A program made the translations under genes and the position numbers. Positions 41,867 to 49,975 of a DNA stretch of 64,000 nt are shown piece by piece. Position 1 is the stretch's first letter. The number at the start of each line of letters is the position of its first letter. Origin of the DNA: Williamsia phyllosphaerae (GTDB lineage Bacteria > Actinomycetota > Actinomycetes > Mycobacteriales > Mycobacteriaceae); assembly GCF_014635305.1 (NCBI RefSeq), contig NZ_BMCS01000003.1:641000-704999 (forward strand), given 5' to 3'. A model generated the notes under the pieces. The model was given only the letters and a program-made list of their open reading frames with translations, was not told the origin of the DNA and did no database searches.

Positions 41867-43456
41867 CTAGTTCGCGCCGAGGATGAGGTCGGCGGCCTTC
41901 TCGCCGATGACCACGCTCGGGGCGTGGGTGTGCCCTCGGATGATGGTCGGCATGATCGACGCGTCGGCGACGCGCAACCTGTCGACACCGCGCACCCGCA
42001 ACTGCGGATCGACGACACTGGTTGCGTCGCTGCCCATCCGGCAGGTGCTGACCGGGTGGTACAGCGTGTGGGCGTTGCGTTCGAGGGCTTCGGTCAGGAG
42101 GTCCTCGGTGGAGATGTCGGCCGCGACCTTCGGGCGGACGACGTCTCCGAGGAACTCCTTCAGCGACGGCTGGGTCGCGATGTTCATGCAGGCGCGCAGG
42201 CCCTCGATCATGGCGCGTCGGTCGACGCCGCCGGCGTCGGACAGGTAGCGCGGATCGACGATGGGCTTGGCGGTCGGGTCGGCCGAGCGCAGTGTGATCT
42301 CTCCCCGACTCTCGGGCTTGAGCAACACGGCCCCGATGACCGCGGCGTGCGCATCAGGCGCGATGAGGCCCTCATCGAAGAAGGGGGCGGGGGCGTAGAT
42401 GAGTTCCACGTCCGGGAACGGCACCTCGTCACGGGTCTTGATGAAGCCGTAGGCCTCGGCGACATTCGACGTCAGCATGCCGCGACGACGGGTCAGGTAG
42501 TTCACCAACTCGGGGATCTTCTCGGCATGGAACAGCGAGTCCGACTCGGTCTGCCAGCCGATCAGGGAGCACAGGTGGTCCATCAGGTTCTTGCCTACCT
42601 CGGGGGCGTGATGCCGCACGCCGATCCCGTGCTCGGCCAACTCCGACTGGTCGCCGATGCCCGAGAGCATCAGCAGTTGCGGTGAATTGACCGCACCGCC
42701 GGCGAGAATCACCTCGGTCCCGGCACGCACGGTGTGCAGCGTGCCGTCCTTCAGGTACTCCACCCCGACCGCCGCCGAGCCCTCGAACACCACTCGTGTC
42801 GCCTGGGCCTCGGTGACGATCGTGAGGTTGGGGCGCTTGCGGATCGGCTTGAGGTAGGCGTCGGCCGTGCTCCACCGCGCGCCGCGCTTCTGATTGACCA
42901 TGGTCTGCGAGAAACCCTTGGGCTCGGCCAGATTCGCCTGCTCCACCGGGTAGCCGGCCTCGCGAACGGCCTCGAGGAACGAGGCGGTCAGCCGGCGTGG
43001 GCTGCGCTGGTTCGACACCACGAGGGGTCCGGTGGTTCCCGCGTCGAGCGCGGTGGTCTCCTCGATGCTCTCGATCTTCTGGAAGTACGGGACCACGTTG
43101 TCGAACGACCACGTCGAGTCGGACAGCGATGCCCACTCGTCGTAGTCGGCGGCGAAACCGCGGACCCACATCATCGCGTTCATCGACGACGAGCCGCCGA
43201 GCATTTTTCCGCGCGGCCAGAAGATGGTGCGGTCACGCAACTCCGGCTGCGCCTCGGTGTCGTAGTTCCAGTCGACGTCGCTGCGGAACAGCTTGGAGAA
43301 CGCCGCGGGGATGTGGGCGAATTTGTTCTTGTCCTCCGGGCCGGCTTCGAGCACGACGACGGAGTTGTTGGGATCCGCACTGAGCCGGTTGGCGAGAACG
43401 GCGCCCGAGGAGCCGGCGCCGACGACGACGTAATCAGCGGACAGGGTGTTCGGCAT
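41867..43456 (-). CDS. GMC-family flavin alcohol oxidoreductase
   Basis: A 529-residue choline-dehydrogenase-like enzyme. The FAD motif is VVVGAGSSGAVLANRL (residues 10-25). GMC signature 1 (PRGKMLGGSSSMNAMMWVRG) is near residue 80, signature 2 (GGAVNSPQLLMLSGIG) near residue 255. The active-site His is in TLYHPVSTCRMG near residue 470, with GHTHAPSVVIGEKAADLIL after it. It oxidises a primary alcohol, perhaps choline or a long-chain or terpene alcohol, to an aldehyde. The long aldehyde dehydrogenase lies 12 bases upstream in the same operon. Confidence 0.92.
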   Translation of the reverse strand: MPNTLSADYVVVGAGSSGAVLANRLSADPNNSVVVLEAGPEDKNKFAHIPAAFSKLFRSDVDWNYDTEAQPELRDRTIFWPRGKMLGGSSSMNAMMWVRGFAADYDEWASLSDSTWSFDNVVPYFQKIESIEETTALDAGTTGPLVVSNQRSPRRLTASFLEAVREAGYPVEQANLAEPKGFSQTMVNQKRGARWSTADAYLKPIRKRPNLTIVTEAQATRVVFEGSAAVGVEYLKDGTLHTVRAGTEVILAGGAVNSPQLLMLSGIGDQSELAEHGIGVRHHAPEVGKNLMDHLCSLIGWQTESDSLFHAEKIPELVNYLTRRRGMLTSNVAEAYGFIKTRDEVPFPDVELIYAPAPFFDEGLIAPDAHAAVIGAVLLKPESRGEITLRSADPTAKPIVDPRYLSDAGGVDRRAMIEGLRACMNIATQPSLKEFLGDVVRPKVAADISTEDLLTEALERNAHTLYHPVSTCRMGSDATSVVDPQLRVRGVDRLRVADASIMPTIIRGHTHAPSVVIGEKAADLILGAN

Positions 43457-43468
43457 GGGTTTCCTTGT

Positions 43469-45220
43469 CTATCCGCGCAGAGCGGAGGCGAAGATGGCGG
43501 GCAGCTTGGTCCAGGACGGCTTGGCGGCGAACGCCGTGAGCAGCCGCCCGGTGGTGGCTGCGGTCCGGTTGGTGACGAACCATGGCGGCTTGGGCGAGAT
43601 GGCCCATTCACGGTTGATGATCGACCGCGGCGACGGGCGGAACGGGCCGCGGACCACGGTGCGCTCGGCGTCGTCGATGAGCAACGCGTTGTGCACGATG
43701 CCCATCCCGCTCTGGATGTCGTCGATGGTGTGGCCGGGGAACGCGCCCCAGGTGGCGCCCGCGGTCAGGAACCCGACGCCGGTCCACGCGTTGACGGCGA
43801 CAGTCCCATAGTTCAACTCGGCCACCAACTCGTCGAACCTCGAACCCAACCCGCGGATCGTCTTGGGGTGGGCCACGATGTTGATGCCGAGCGTTCCCAC
43901 GAAGTCGGAGTTGACCGTCCGCACAGCCTCGCCGGCGAACTGCTCACCGCCGTAGGGCAACTCGATGACGCCGAGTACCGGCGCGAAGTACTCCGTCTGC
44001 AGCAGGTCGACCTCCTGGCCGGGGTCGATGTCGTGGATGAGCACTCGCCCGCTCTCGAGCCGGTCGGCGGCGGGGTAACTCGTCATTGCCGCGCCGACGC
44101 GGTTGTCACTGCCCGGGTAGTACGGGGCGCGGCCGGGGGCCTTGTCCAGTGCGGTGCGCAACGCCGCGACGAACTGGTCGCGCTGCTTCCACTCCGACGA
44201 CAGCACGACGACCTGCGATGCGACGCAGTTGTAGCCGCCGTTGTGCAGGCGCTGTGTGGCAACGTGTTCGGCCTGGTACTCGATGTCGGCCTTGCTCCAC
44301 TCGCCGGGGAGAATAATCGTAGGCGACACACCACCGAGTTCGCTGGTCATGGGCTTGTTCAGCAGGGGTTCGTTCGCGGCGCGGCGGGCCGCACCTTTCT
44401 CGCCGGGCCCGAAGACGATGGTGTCGTGGGTGATCGAGCTGCCGGTCATGTGGACGTGGTCGACGGCGTCGTGATTGACGAGGTACGTGCCCAGTTCCGC
44501 CCCGCCGGTCAGTAGCCGCACCGCACCGACATCGATGAGCGGTGCGAGGACTTTGGTGAGTACCGGGAGCATCGGATCGGTGATCGGGTTCAGCTTAAGG
44601 GCGACCACACGGTTGTGGGCGAACAGCTCGTAGAGCGTGTCGAGCGGGGCGATCGACATGATGTTGCCCGCACCCAGCACGACGCCGATGCCGTGGGTGT
44701 GCGTGGGGTCGAGTTGCGCGAGACCGGCGGCCTGCTTGGCCCGGGCGGGATCGACGCCCGGCTGCAGCCACACGTCGGCGCTGAAACCGTTGAGCAACAA
44801 CGAGTCGAAGATGCCCAGAGGTAGTACGCGCACCGTGGTGCGACCGCCCGGTGCGGACCCGAAGGTGGCTCCGGCGATCGGGCTGGAACCGGACTCGAGC
44901 GCGGTGAGGCTGTGCGCCAGTGTGGCCGCGCCGCCGGCGAATGCGTAGGGACCCGAGATCCACTCCTCTCCGACCAGTGGCGACCCGGGATCGAGCTTCT
45001 TGATCGTCGTCGCGGCGGCGACCCATTCCTTCGCATGGCGCGCGGTGAGATCGCGAACCTGCTCGAGCAGAGCCCGGCGATCGGACAGGGTCAGCGACCC
45101 CCAGGCCTTCTCGCCCGCGCCCAGGTCCACCAGGGCCCGGTCGACGGTGACGTGCCCGGTGGAGTCGGGGCTGTTCGCGACGTCTACGCCGGAACCGGTT
45201 GTCTCTGACACTGGGATCAC
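43469..45220 (-). CDS. Long aldehyde dehydrogenase family protein
   Basis: A 583-residue member of the aldehyde dehydrogenase superfamily, longer than the usual 480-500. Catalytic Glu is in SELGGVSPTIILPG near residue 310 and the nucleophilic Cys is in HNGGYNCVASQVVV near residue 358. NAD-binding GAGNIMSIAPLDTLYELF is around residue 188. The start is uncertain: GTG 45220 and GTG 45211 are both plausible. It probably oxidises the aldehyde made by the GMC enzyme encoded next. The C-terminal 50 residues form an extra tail that may anchor or dimerise it. Confidence 0.88.
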   Translation of the reverse strand: MIPVSETTGSGVDVANSPDSTGHVTVDRALVDLGAGEKAWGSLTLSDRRALLEQVRDLTARHAKEWVAAATTIKKLDPGSPLVGEEWISGPYAFAGGAATLAHSLTALESGSSPIAGATFGSAPGGRTTVRVLPLGIFDSLLLNGFSADVWLQPGVDPARAKQAAGLAQLDPTHTHGIGVVLGAGNIMSIAPLDTLYELFAHNRVVALKLNPITDPMLPVLTKVLAPLIDVGAVRLLTGGAELGTYLVNHDAVDHVHMTGSSITHDTIVFGPGEKGAARRAANEPLLNKPMTSELGGVSPTIILPGEWSKADIEYQAEHVATQRLHNGGYNCVASQVVVLSSEWKQRDQFVAALRTALDKAPGRAPYYPGSDNRVGAAMTSYPAADRLESGRVLIHDIDPGQEVDLLQTEYFAPVLGVIELPYGGEQFAGEAVRTVNSDFVGTLGINIVAHPKTIRGLGSRFDELVAELNYGTVAVNAWTGVGFLTAGATWGAFPGHTIDDIQSGMGIVHNALLIDDAERTVVRGPFRPSPRSIINREWAISPKPPWFVTNRTAATTGRLLTAFAAKPSWTKLPAIFASALRG

Positions 45221-45332
45221 TCGTCTCTGAGTCGATGATGGGGAATCTGCGGATCTCCTCGTCACTGTATCTGTGATCGCCGTCACCGACGGCCCGCGCA
45301 CCCCTCGCCGCCGCGTTGCCTATTCTTCGGCG

Positions 45333-45815
45333 ATGGCGGTATCCGGCAACGACATCATTCATCTGCAGCGCTGTGTCGAGTTGGCGCGCGAGGCGCTCAC
45401 GGCGGGTGACGAACCCTTCGGCTCCGTCCTCGTGGACAGCGCGGGCCGTCGACTCGTCGAGGATCGCAACCGGATCAGTGGCGGTGACAGCACCCGACAT
45501 CCGGAGCTGACGATCGTGGAATGGGCGGTGCAGCACCTCTCCCCCGACGAACGTGCGACCGCGTCGGTGTACACCTCCGGTGAGCACTGCCCGATGTGTG
45601 CGGCCGCGCACGCCTGGGTGGGTTTGGGACGAATTGTCTATGCGGTGTCGTCGGCCCAGCTCGGAACGTGGCGGTCGGAATGGGACGCCCCGGACTCACC
45701 GGTGGCAGGGCTGCCGATCAACGCCGTCGCCCCCGGGGTTCAGGTGGAGGGTCCTGTCGAAACCTTCGTCGACGAGATGAAAGCGCTGCACCGTTCCAGT
45801 GTCGGTGGGGTCTGA
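45333..45815 (+). CDS. Nucleoside/cytosine deaminase family protein
   Basis: A 160-residue zinc-dependent CDA-like deaminase. The zinc ligands are His56 in the HPE motif (STRHPELTIVEWA), with catalytic Glu58, and Cys86 and Cys89 in EHCPMCAAAH. It resembles guanine deaminase-type and other nucleobase deaminases more than tRNA TadA. ATG 45333 is chosen as the first start in phase with the domain. It is divergent from the aldehyde dehydrogenase and convergent with the TctC-type gene. Confidence 0.9.
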   Translation: MAVSGNDIIHLQRCVELAREALTAGDEPFGSVLVDSAGRRLVEDRNRISGGDSTRHPELTIVEWAVQHLSPDERATASVYTSGEHCPMCAAAHAWVGLGRIVYAVSSAQLGTWRSEWDAPDSPVAGLPINAVAPGVQVEGPVETFVDEMKALHRSSVGGV

Positions 45816-45837
45816 CCAGCGGCACCGGCCGTCATCG

Positions 45838-46815
45838 TCACTTTTGCGCGTCCAGCGCCGTCTTCACGTCGGACTGGGTGTTCGCCAGGAACTTCTGCAA
45901 GTCGTCACCCGTGGAGAACGTGGTGGTGAACTGACTGCGCTGCGCGATCGCGATCCACGCGGGAGATTTCACCATGTCGCCGAGCGCGTTGCGCCAGTAG
46001 TCGACCGCGGAGGCGGGCATGTCCGGCGGTCCGTACAGGCCCCGCCAGTTCGAGAGCGTCACATCGAGACCCTGCTCGCGCGCTGTGGGCGCATCGAGAC
46101 CGGGCACACGGTTCTCGGCGAGCACGCCCAGCGCACGAAGCGTTCGATCGCGCACCGCACCGGCGAATTCGCTGACGCCACCGATAGCGACATCGACGGT
46201 GTCGTTGCGTAGTGCAGCGGTCTGATCGGCACCGCCCTCGACGTCGATGTATCGGACTTTCGACGGGTCGCCCCCGGTAGCGGACACCAGCAGGTCGAAC
46301 GGTGCCTGGTCATCGGCCGCGGCACCGACGCGCACGCTCGACGGATCCGCCTTGATCGCCGCCATCACCTCGCCGAGATTCGCCGACGGCGACGCCGACC
46401 CGGTGACGACGACGAAGTACTCGGTCATCAGACGCGCGATCATGGTGACGTCGGCGTAGCCGTACGGAGATCTGCCCTCGAGTTGGTTGAGCATCATCGA
46501 CAGCGACGTCACCGCGATCTGGTCGTCGGCACCGCGGTGATCGCGGACCATGGTCGCGAGCAGATCAGCTCCGGCGCCGCCGGGCTTGTTCTGCACGGGC
46601 AAACCGACGGTCACGATCTTGTCGGCGCGCAGGGCGTCGACCACCGCACGGATCGTCAGGTCGAAACCACTGCCGGGTCCGGCGCCGGCGGACATGGTCA
46701 CCGGGCCGCTCGGGTACGCAGTCGCAGAGTCGGGCTGCCTGGAGTCGGAGTCGGCACACCCCGCCATGACCAGGACCGTGGCCGCCAGTGCGGCCAGTGC
46801 CGTCGTCAACCTCAT
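45838..46815 (-). CDS. TctC/Bug-type solute-binding lipoprotein
   Basis: A 325-residue periplasmic binding protein of the tripartite tricarboxylate transporter (Bug) family. The signal peptide ends in lipobox VMAGC with lipidated Cys20. The mature part has GPGSGFDLTIRAVVDAL near residue 48, NKPGGAGADLLATMV near residue 80 and the second lobe VRYIDVEGGADQTAALRND. No tctA or tctB membrane gene is nearby, so it is an orphan receptor. The ligand is probably a carboxylate. Confidence 0.9.
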   Translation of the reverse strand: MRLTTALAALAATVLVMAGCADSDSRQPDSATAYPSGPVTMSAGAGPGSGFDLTIRAVVDALRADKIVTVGLPVQNKPGGAGADLLATMVRDHRGADDQIAVTSLSMMLNQLEGRSPYGYADVTMIARLMTEYFVVVTGSASPSANLGEVMAAIKADPSSVRVGAAADDQAPFDLLVSATGGDPSKVRYIDVEGGADQTAALRNDTVDVAIGGVSEFAGAVRDRTLRALGVLAENRVPGLDAPTAREQGLDVTLSNWRGLYGPPDMPASAVDYWRNALGDMVKSPAWIAIAQRSQFTTTFSTGDDLQKFLANTQSDVKTALDAQK

Positions 46816-46983
46816 GTGATGCCTCTTCTCCCGGGGTGTACCTGCTCATCAAACAAGACCGTGGCCGTCGAGGCCTCAGAAACCCGGAACGGGCGAGGTG
46901 TCGAATCAGGACCGTTGTCGTCCGCAATTCGGGAGATGCTCTTGATGCACGGAGCAACGGGCTCCGGCATCGAGGGAGTAGCC

Positions 46984-47556
46984 ATGGCCGAGGTCGCAGT
47001 TTTCCATTCAGTTCTGGGCATCCGCCGCGGGATCGACGATGCCGCGCAACGCCTGCGCGACACCGGCCACGACGTGAGCGTGGTCGACCAGTACGACGGC
47101 CGGTCGTTCGACGACTACGAGATCGCCGGCGCCTTCGTCGCGGACATCGGTTTTCCCGAGCTGATGCGGCGTGCGCTCGACGGCGTGGAGGGACTGTCCG
47201 ACGGTTTTGTGGCGCTGGGGTTCTCGAACGGCGGTGGGATGGCCACCCACGTCGCACTGCACCGTCGGGTCAGCCGGGCAATCCTCTGTTCGGGGGCACT
47301 TCCGCTCGAGATGCTGGGCGCAGATCATTGGCCGGATCGTGTGCCGGTGCAGATTCACTACTCGGACGACGATCCGTTCAAGAAGGACGGCTCCGTGGAA
47401 TCGGTGATGCGATCGGTCACCGATGCGGGCGCCTCTGCCGAGTACTTCCGATACCCGGGCCGCGGACACCTGTTCACCGATGTCGATCTCGTGGATGAGT
47501 TCGATCCTGTTGCCGCCGAACAGTTGTGGCAGCATGTCGACAGATTCATCGGCTGA
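46984..47556 (+). CDS. Dienelactone hydrolase-like protein
   Basis: A 190-residue alpha/beta hydrolase. It opens AEVAVFHSVLGIRRG, the nucleophile Ser81 lies in LGFSNGGGMA (Ser instead of the family's Cys), Asp is in YSDDDPFKKDG near residue 128, and His in GRGHLFTDVD near residue 163. It resembles the DLH/prolyl-oligopeptidase-like hydrolases that cleave small esters or lactones. ATG 46984 is used. It is divergent from the lipoprotein gene over 168 bases. Confidence 0.88.
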   Translation: MAEVAVFHSVLGIRRGIDDAAQRLRDTGHDVSVVDQYDGRSFDDYEIAGAFVADIGFPELMRRALDGVEGLSDGFVALGFSNGGGMATHVALHRRVSRAILCSGALPLEMLGADHWPDRVPVQIHYSDDDPFKKDGSVESVMRSVTDAGASAEYFRYPGRGHLFTDVDLVDEFDPVAAEQLWQHVDRFIG

Positions 47557-47625
47557 CTGTCGGAGCCGGTCCGCCGCCTGGACGGCCGTGGTCGGCAATC
47601 GCCGAACACAGTGAGAGGACCAGAG

Positions 47626-47687
47626 CCGCGGCAGCTGTCCCCGGATGCGGCACCTGCAGGTGCCGCGGACCAGAACGACTGCCGCGG
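47626..47687. repeat. Concentric inverted repeats between convergent genes
   Basis: A 20-base perfect palindrome (GCGGCACCTG followed by its complement) occupies 47647-47666. Flanking it, CCGCGGCAG at 47626-47634 and CTGCCGCGG at 47679-47687 form a 9-base inverted pair. Both pairs have the same centre (between 47656 and 47657). It lies between the convergent hydrolase (ends 47556) and the MBL gene (stop at 47774), so it could form a cruciform or a bidirectional hairpin. No T-run is seen. Confidence 0.9.
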
Positions 47688-47773
47688 ATCGGTGTGACCC
47701 GCGGGGTGCACGGTTCGCGTCAACCCGCGATCGCCCGCGACCCGCGCGATCTTGGCGGCGTGGCCCGTTGCGG

Positions 47774-48577
47774 CTACCGCGCCGAGTCGGCCAACGCCCT
47801 GAACTGAACAGGATCGTGGGCACAGAAGATCTGGGGCCCTGCGGTTCGTGCGGCCAGGTCCGCAAGCCTTCGTTGGTTCTCGCGCAGTTGCCGTCGATCG
47901 TCAGCCAGAGCAGTTTCCACCATCGAGATCGACCGACCCGATGACTGACCGGTGATGGCCCGACGGTGATGGAACGCGTCACCGGCGTGGAGCAACCATC
48001 CACGCTGCGGATCGTCGATCGCGATGGCACAGTGGCCGGCGGTGTGTCCGGGCATCGGTATGGCGCAGACGGAGTCGTGCACCATGTGCCCGGCGAACCC
48101 GAACAGTTCGTCCGGGAAATCGGAGTACCCCGAGGTCCGGTTCTTGACCGCCCTCAGTTGCGGCGCGCGGTACCGGACCTTGGCCGCGGCGTCGGTCCGG
48201 GTCGTGGCCGAGGATTGTTCGACGGCCGACGTGTGCACGGTCGCCGAGGGGAAATCAGCTGCGCCACCAAGGTGGTCGAGGTCCATGTGCGTCAGCACGA
48301 TGTGCGCGACGTCGGCGGCCGAGAAGCCCATGGCGTCGAGTTGGGTGACAGCCGCCTCGGCGGGATCGAGCGTGGGCAGAAGGAGTCGGAATCCGACGCC
48401 GAGCCTCGAGTTCGCGTGGGCGACATCGTCGGTTCCCAGCCCGCTGTCGATCAGGGCCAGCCCGTGCTCGAACTCGCAGACGACGACATGGCTGACCAAC
48501 GCGGGCCCTCCGAGTCGCGCCCGGAACGTCCCACAGTTGAGGTGACGAACCCGCCGCAACGATCCCAGTGCACGCAT
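47774..48577 (-). CDS. Metallo-beta-lactamase fold hydrolase
   Basis: A 267-residue MBL-fold enzyme. The metal-binding HxDxDH is LTHMDLDHLGGAADF near residue 97, with His in MPGHTAGHCAI near residue 185, Asp in HAGDAFHHR near residue 205 and a final His in FCAHDPVQF. The nearest group in appearance is the lactonase-like hydrolases. ATG 48577 is used; GTG 48583 is an alternative. Upstream on the same strand is the TIGR03086 gene, 34 bases away. Confidence 0.88.
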   Translation of the reverse strand: MRALGSLRRVRHLNCGTFRARLGGPALVSHVVVCEFEHGLALIDSGLGTDDVAHANSRLGVGFRLLLPTLDPAEAAVTQLDAMGFSAADVAHIVLTHMDLDHLGGAADFPSATVHTSAVEQSSATTRTDAAAKVRYRAPQLRAVKNRTSGYSDFPDELFGFAGHMVHDSVCAIPMPGHTAGHCAIAIDDPQRGWLLHAGDAFHHRRAITGQSSGRSISMVETALADDRRQLRENQRRLADLAARTAGPQIFCAHDPVQFRALADSAR

Positions 48578-48610
48578 TCCCACATCTTCACACCTTCGAC
48601 GCGCGCCGGA

Positions 48611-49159
48611 TCAGGTCCAGCGCGGATTGCGCCCGGTCCTGGCGATGACGTGGTCGAGCCGGTCGGCATCCTCGGGCGCCGCGGCGACAGGGCCGAACGG
48701 CCCCTCGTCCGAGTTCGCGTCCGGGGAGAACAGTACGAAGAACTGCTCGACCCGATCCAGGGTCGAGTCCTCGACGTTCAAGGTCTGGCCGGTGGCGCGG
48801 GACAGATCCCATGCGTGGACGGTCAGTTCCTCGATCGCGACGATCGCGTTGTCCGCAGCCGACATCTCGATGCCCCCCGCCGAGACCTGCCCATCCCACG
48901 CGCTCGGTTCGCGCCAGCCCGCGGCGAGATCATCGAGCGCGCCGGGGATCGCAACCCGCCAGTCATCGACGAGATGGTCCGGAGGCCGGATGGTGTTCTT
49001 ACGCGCGTTGTCGGCGAAAACGCTCGTGAACTGGTGGACATGGGCGAGCAACTCCCCCACCGTCCAGTCCTCACAGGGGGTCGGACGGTCGAGTTGGCCG
49101 TTCTGCACCCCTTCGATCAATCGAGCCATCTCCACTGTCGCCGGTCCGAGATCGAACAC
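48611..49159 (-). CDS. TIGR03086 DinB/MDMPI-type metal-binding protein
   Basis: A 182-residue protein of the mycothiol maleylpyruvate isomerase/DinB-like TIGR03086 family. It has RPTPCEDWTVGELLAHVHQF near residue 26, the conserved His48 region and the second helical motif EELTVHAWDLSRATGQ near residue 110. The bound metal and mycothiol-dependent chemistry are family features; the specific reaction is unknown. ATG 49159 follows gagg. It is probably in the same transcript as the VOC gene upstream. Confidence 0.9.
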   Translation of the reverse strand: MFDLGPATVEMARLIEGVQNGQLDRPTPCEDWTVGELLAHVHQFTSVFADNARKNTIRPPDHLVDDWRVAIPGALDDLAAGWREPSAWDGQVSAGGIEMSAADNAIVAIEELTVHAWDLSRATGQTLNVEDSTLDRVEQFFVLFSPDANSDEGPFGPVAAAPEDADRLDHVIARTGRNPRWT

Positions 49160-49232
49160 GGGTCACCTCTTCTCCTGGTGGGCTGTCACGGGTATGACCA
49201 CGACGGAGCCGAGAACTGAGCGGTGACGCGGA

Positions 49233-49640
49233 CTATCCGGTCGGGATGAGCACCTCACCCTCGAGTCCGTCCGGGTCGCGGAAGAACATGCTGAGCACGC
49301 CTCCGAAGTCGTTGACCGCCCCGTCGCTCGCCCCGTGTTCGACGAGTCGCCCGCGGATCGTCTCGAATGCATCCCGGGACGCGGCCTGCAATCCGAGATG
49401 ATCGAGCCGTCCACGTCCCCACATGGGCGTCTGCCGGTCGGCCTGATCGTTGCCCTCGATGGTGAACACATTGAGCTCGGTGTGCGGCCCGATCCTGATC
49501 ACCGTCATCGTCTCCCCGCCGTCGTCGCCGTGCGGCGTCGTCGGACCGACCTCTGCCTCGAACACCTCGCGATAGAACGAACCGAGCTTGTCGACGTCCC
49601 CCGAGATCAGCGCGACATGATTGATTCCGTCCAACAGCAT
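49233..49640 (-). CDS. VOC-fold (glyoxalase) protein
   Basis: A 135-residue VOC protein. HVALISGDVDKLGSFYREVF opens the first half with metal-ligand His9. Glu and His positions in TELNVFTIEG and LDHLGLQAASRDAF (second-half His) and Glu in LEGEVLIPTG complete a plausible metal site. It is likely a dioxygenase- or glyoxalase-type enzyme. ATG 49640 is used. It has short gaps to the TIGR03086 gene and is co-directional. Confidence 0.88.
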   Translation of the reverse strand: MLLDGINHVALISGDVDKLGSFYREVFEAEVGPTTPHGDDGGETMTVIRIGPHTELNVFTIEGNDQADRQTPMWGRGRLDHLGLQAASRDAFETIRGRLVEHGASDGAVNDFGGVLSMFFRDPDGLEGEVLIPTG

Positions 49641-49701
49641 CGGGACTGCCCTCCATTGCCTCGTCAGCGGTCCGGTTGCACCACCGTATCCGTCTGGGCC
49701 C

Positions 49702-49917
49702 CTAAGGGATCCCGATGTCCACGGTCGATTTTGCCTGGCGACGCTCGTCATAGGTCAACGCCGCGACGTCGACCTGTACCGCGCGTTCCCACCGGCGGTG
49801 CACGGGACACCTCTGGAACCGCGCCGACCCGAAGCGGATCGCTTTGAAGGAGACCAGCGGTATCCAGATCGTCGAGTAGAACGCACCCGAGTCACATCTG
49901 ACGATCGTCCGTTCCAT
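49702..49917 (-). CDS. Small conserved protein (YtxH-less, CxxG..P-type)
   Basis: A 71-residue protein. It has ERTIVRCDSGAFYSTIWIP and then FKAIRFGSARFQRCPVHRRWE, two Cys-containing blocks that I recall from a widespread actinobacterial family of unknown function in which the Cys, IWIP and RxQRCP elements are conserved. ATG 49917 or ATG 49929 may start it. The short length and lack of a studied relative limit what can be said. It is easily missed by length cut-offs. Confidence 0.7.
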   Translation of the reverse strand: MERTIVRCDSGAFYSTIWIPLVSFKAIRFGSARFQRCPVHRRWERAVQVDVAALTYDERRQAKSTVDIGIP

Positions 49918-49975
49918 AGCGTCGATCATTCGCCGAGGTAACCACCTTCGCAAGGGTGCCGCGCATATCGCCGCT

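Noticed and set aside
42734..44515. A 593-residue plus-strand open frame opposite the GMC and aldehyde dehydrogenase genes
   Set aside because: It spans two genes that have clear motifs on the other strand and shows no domain of its own; it is a shadow caused by high GC.
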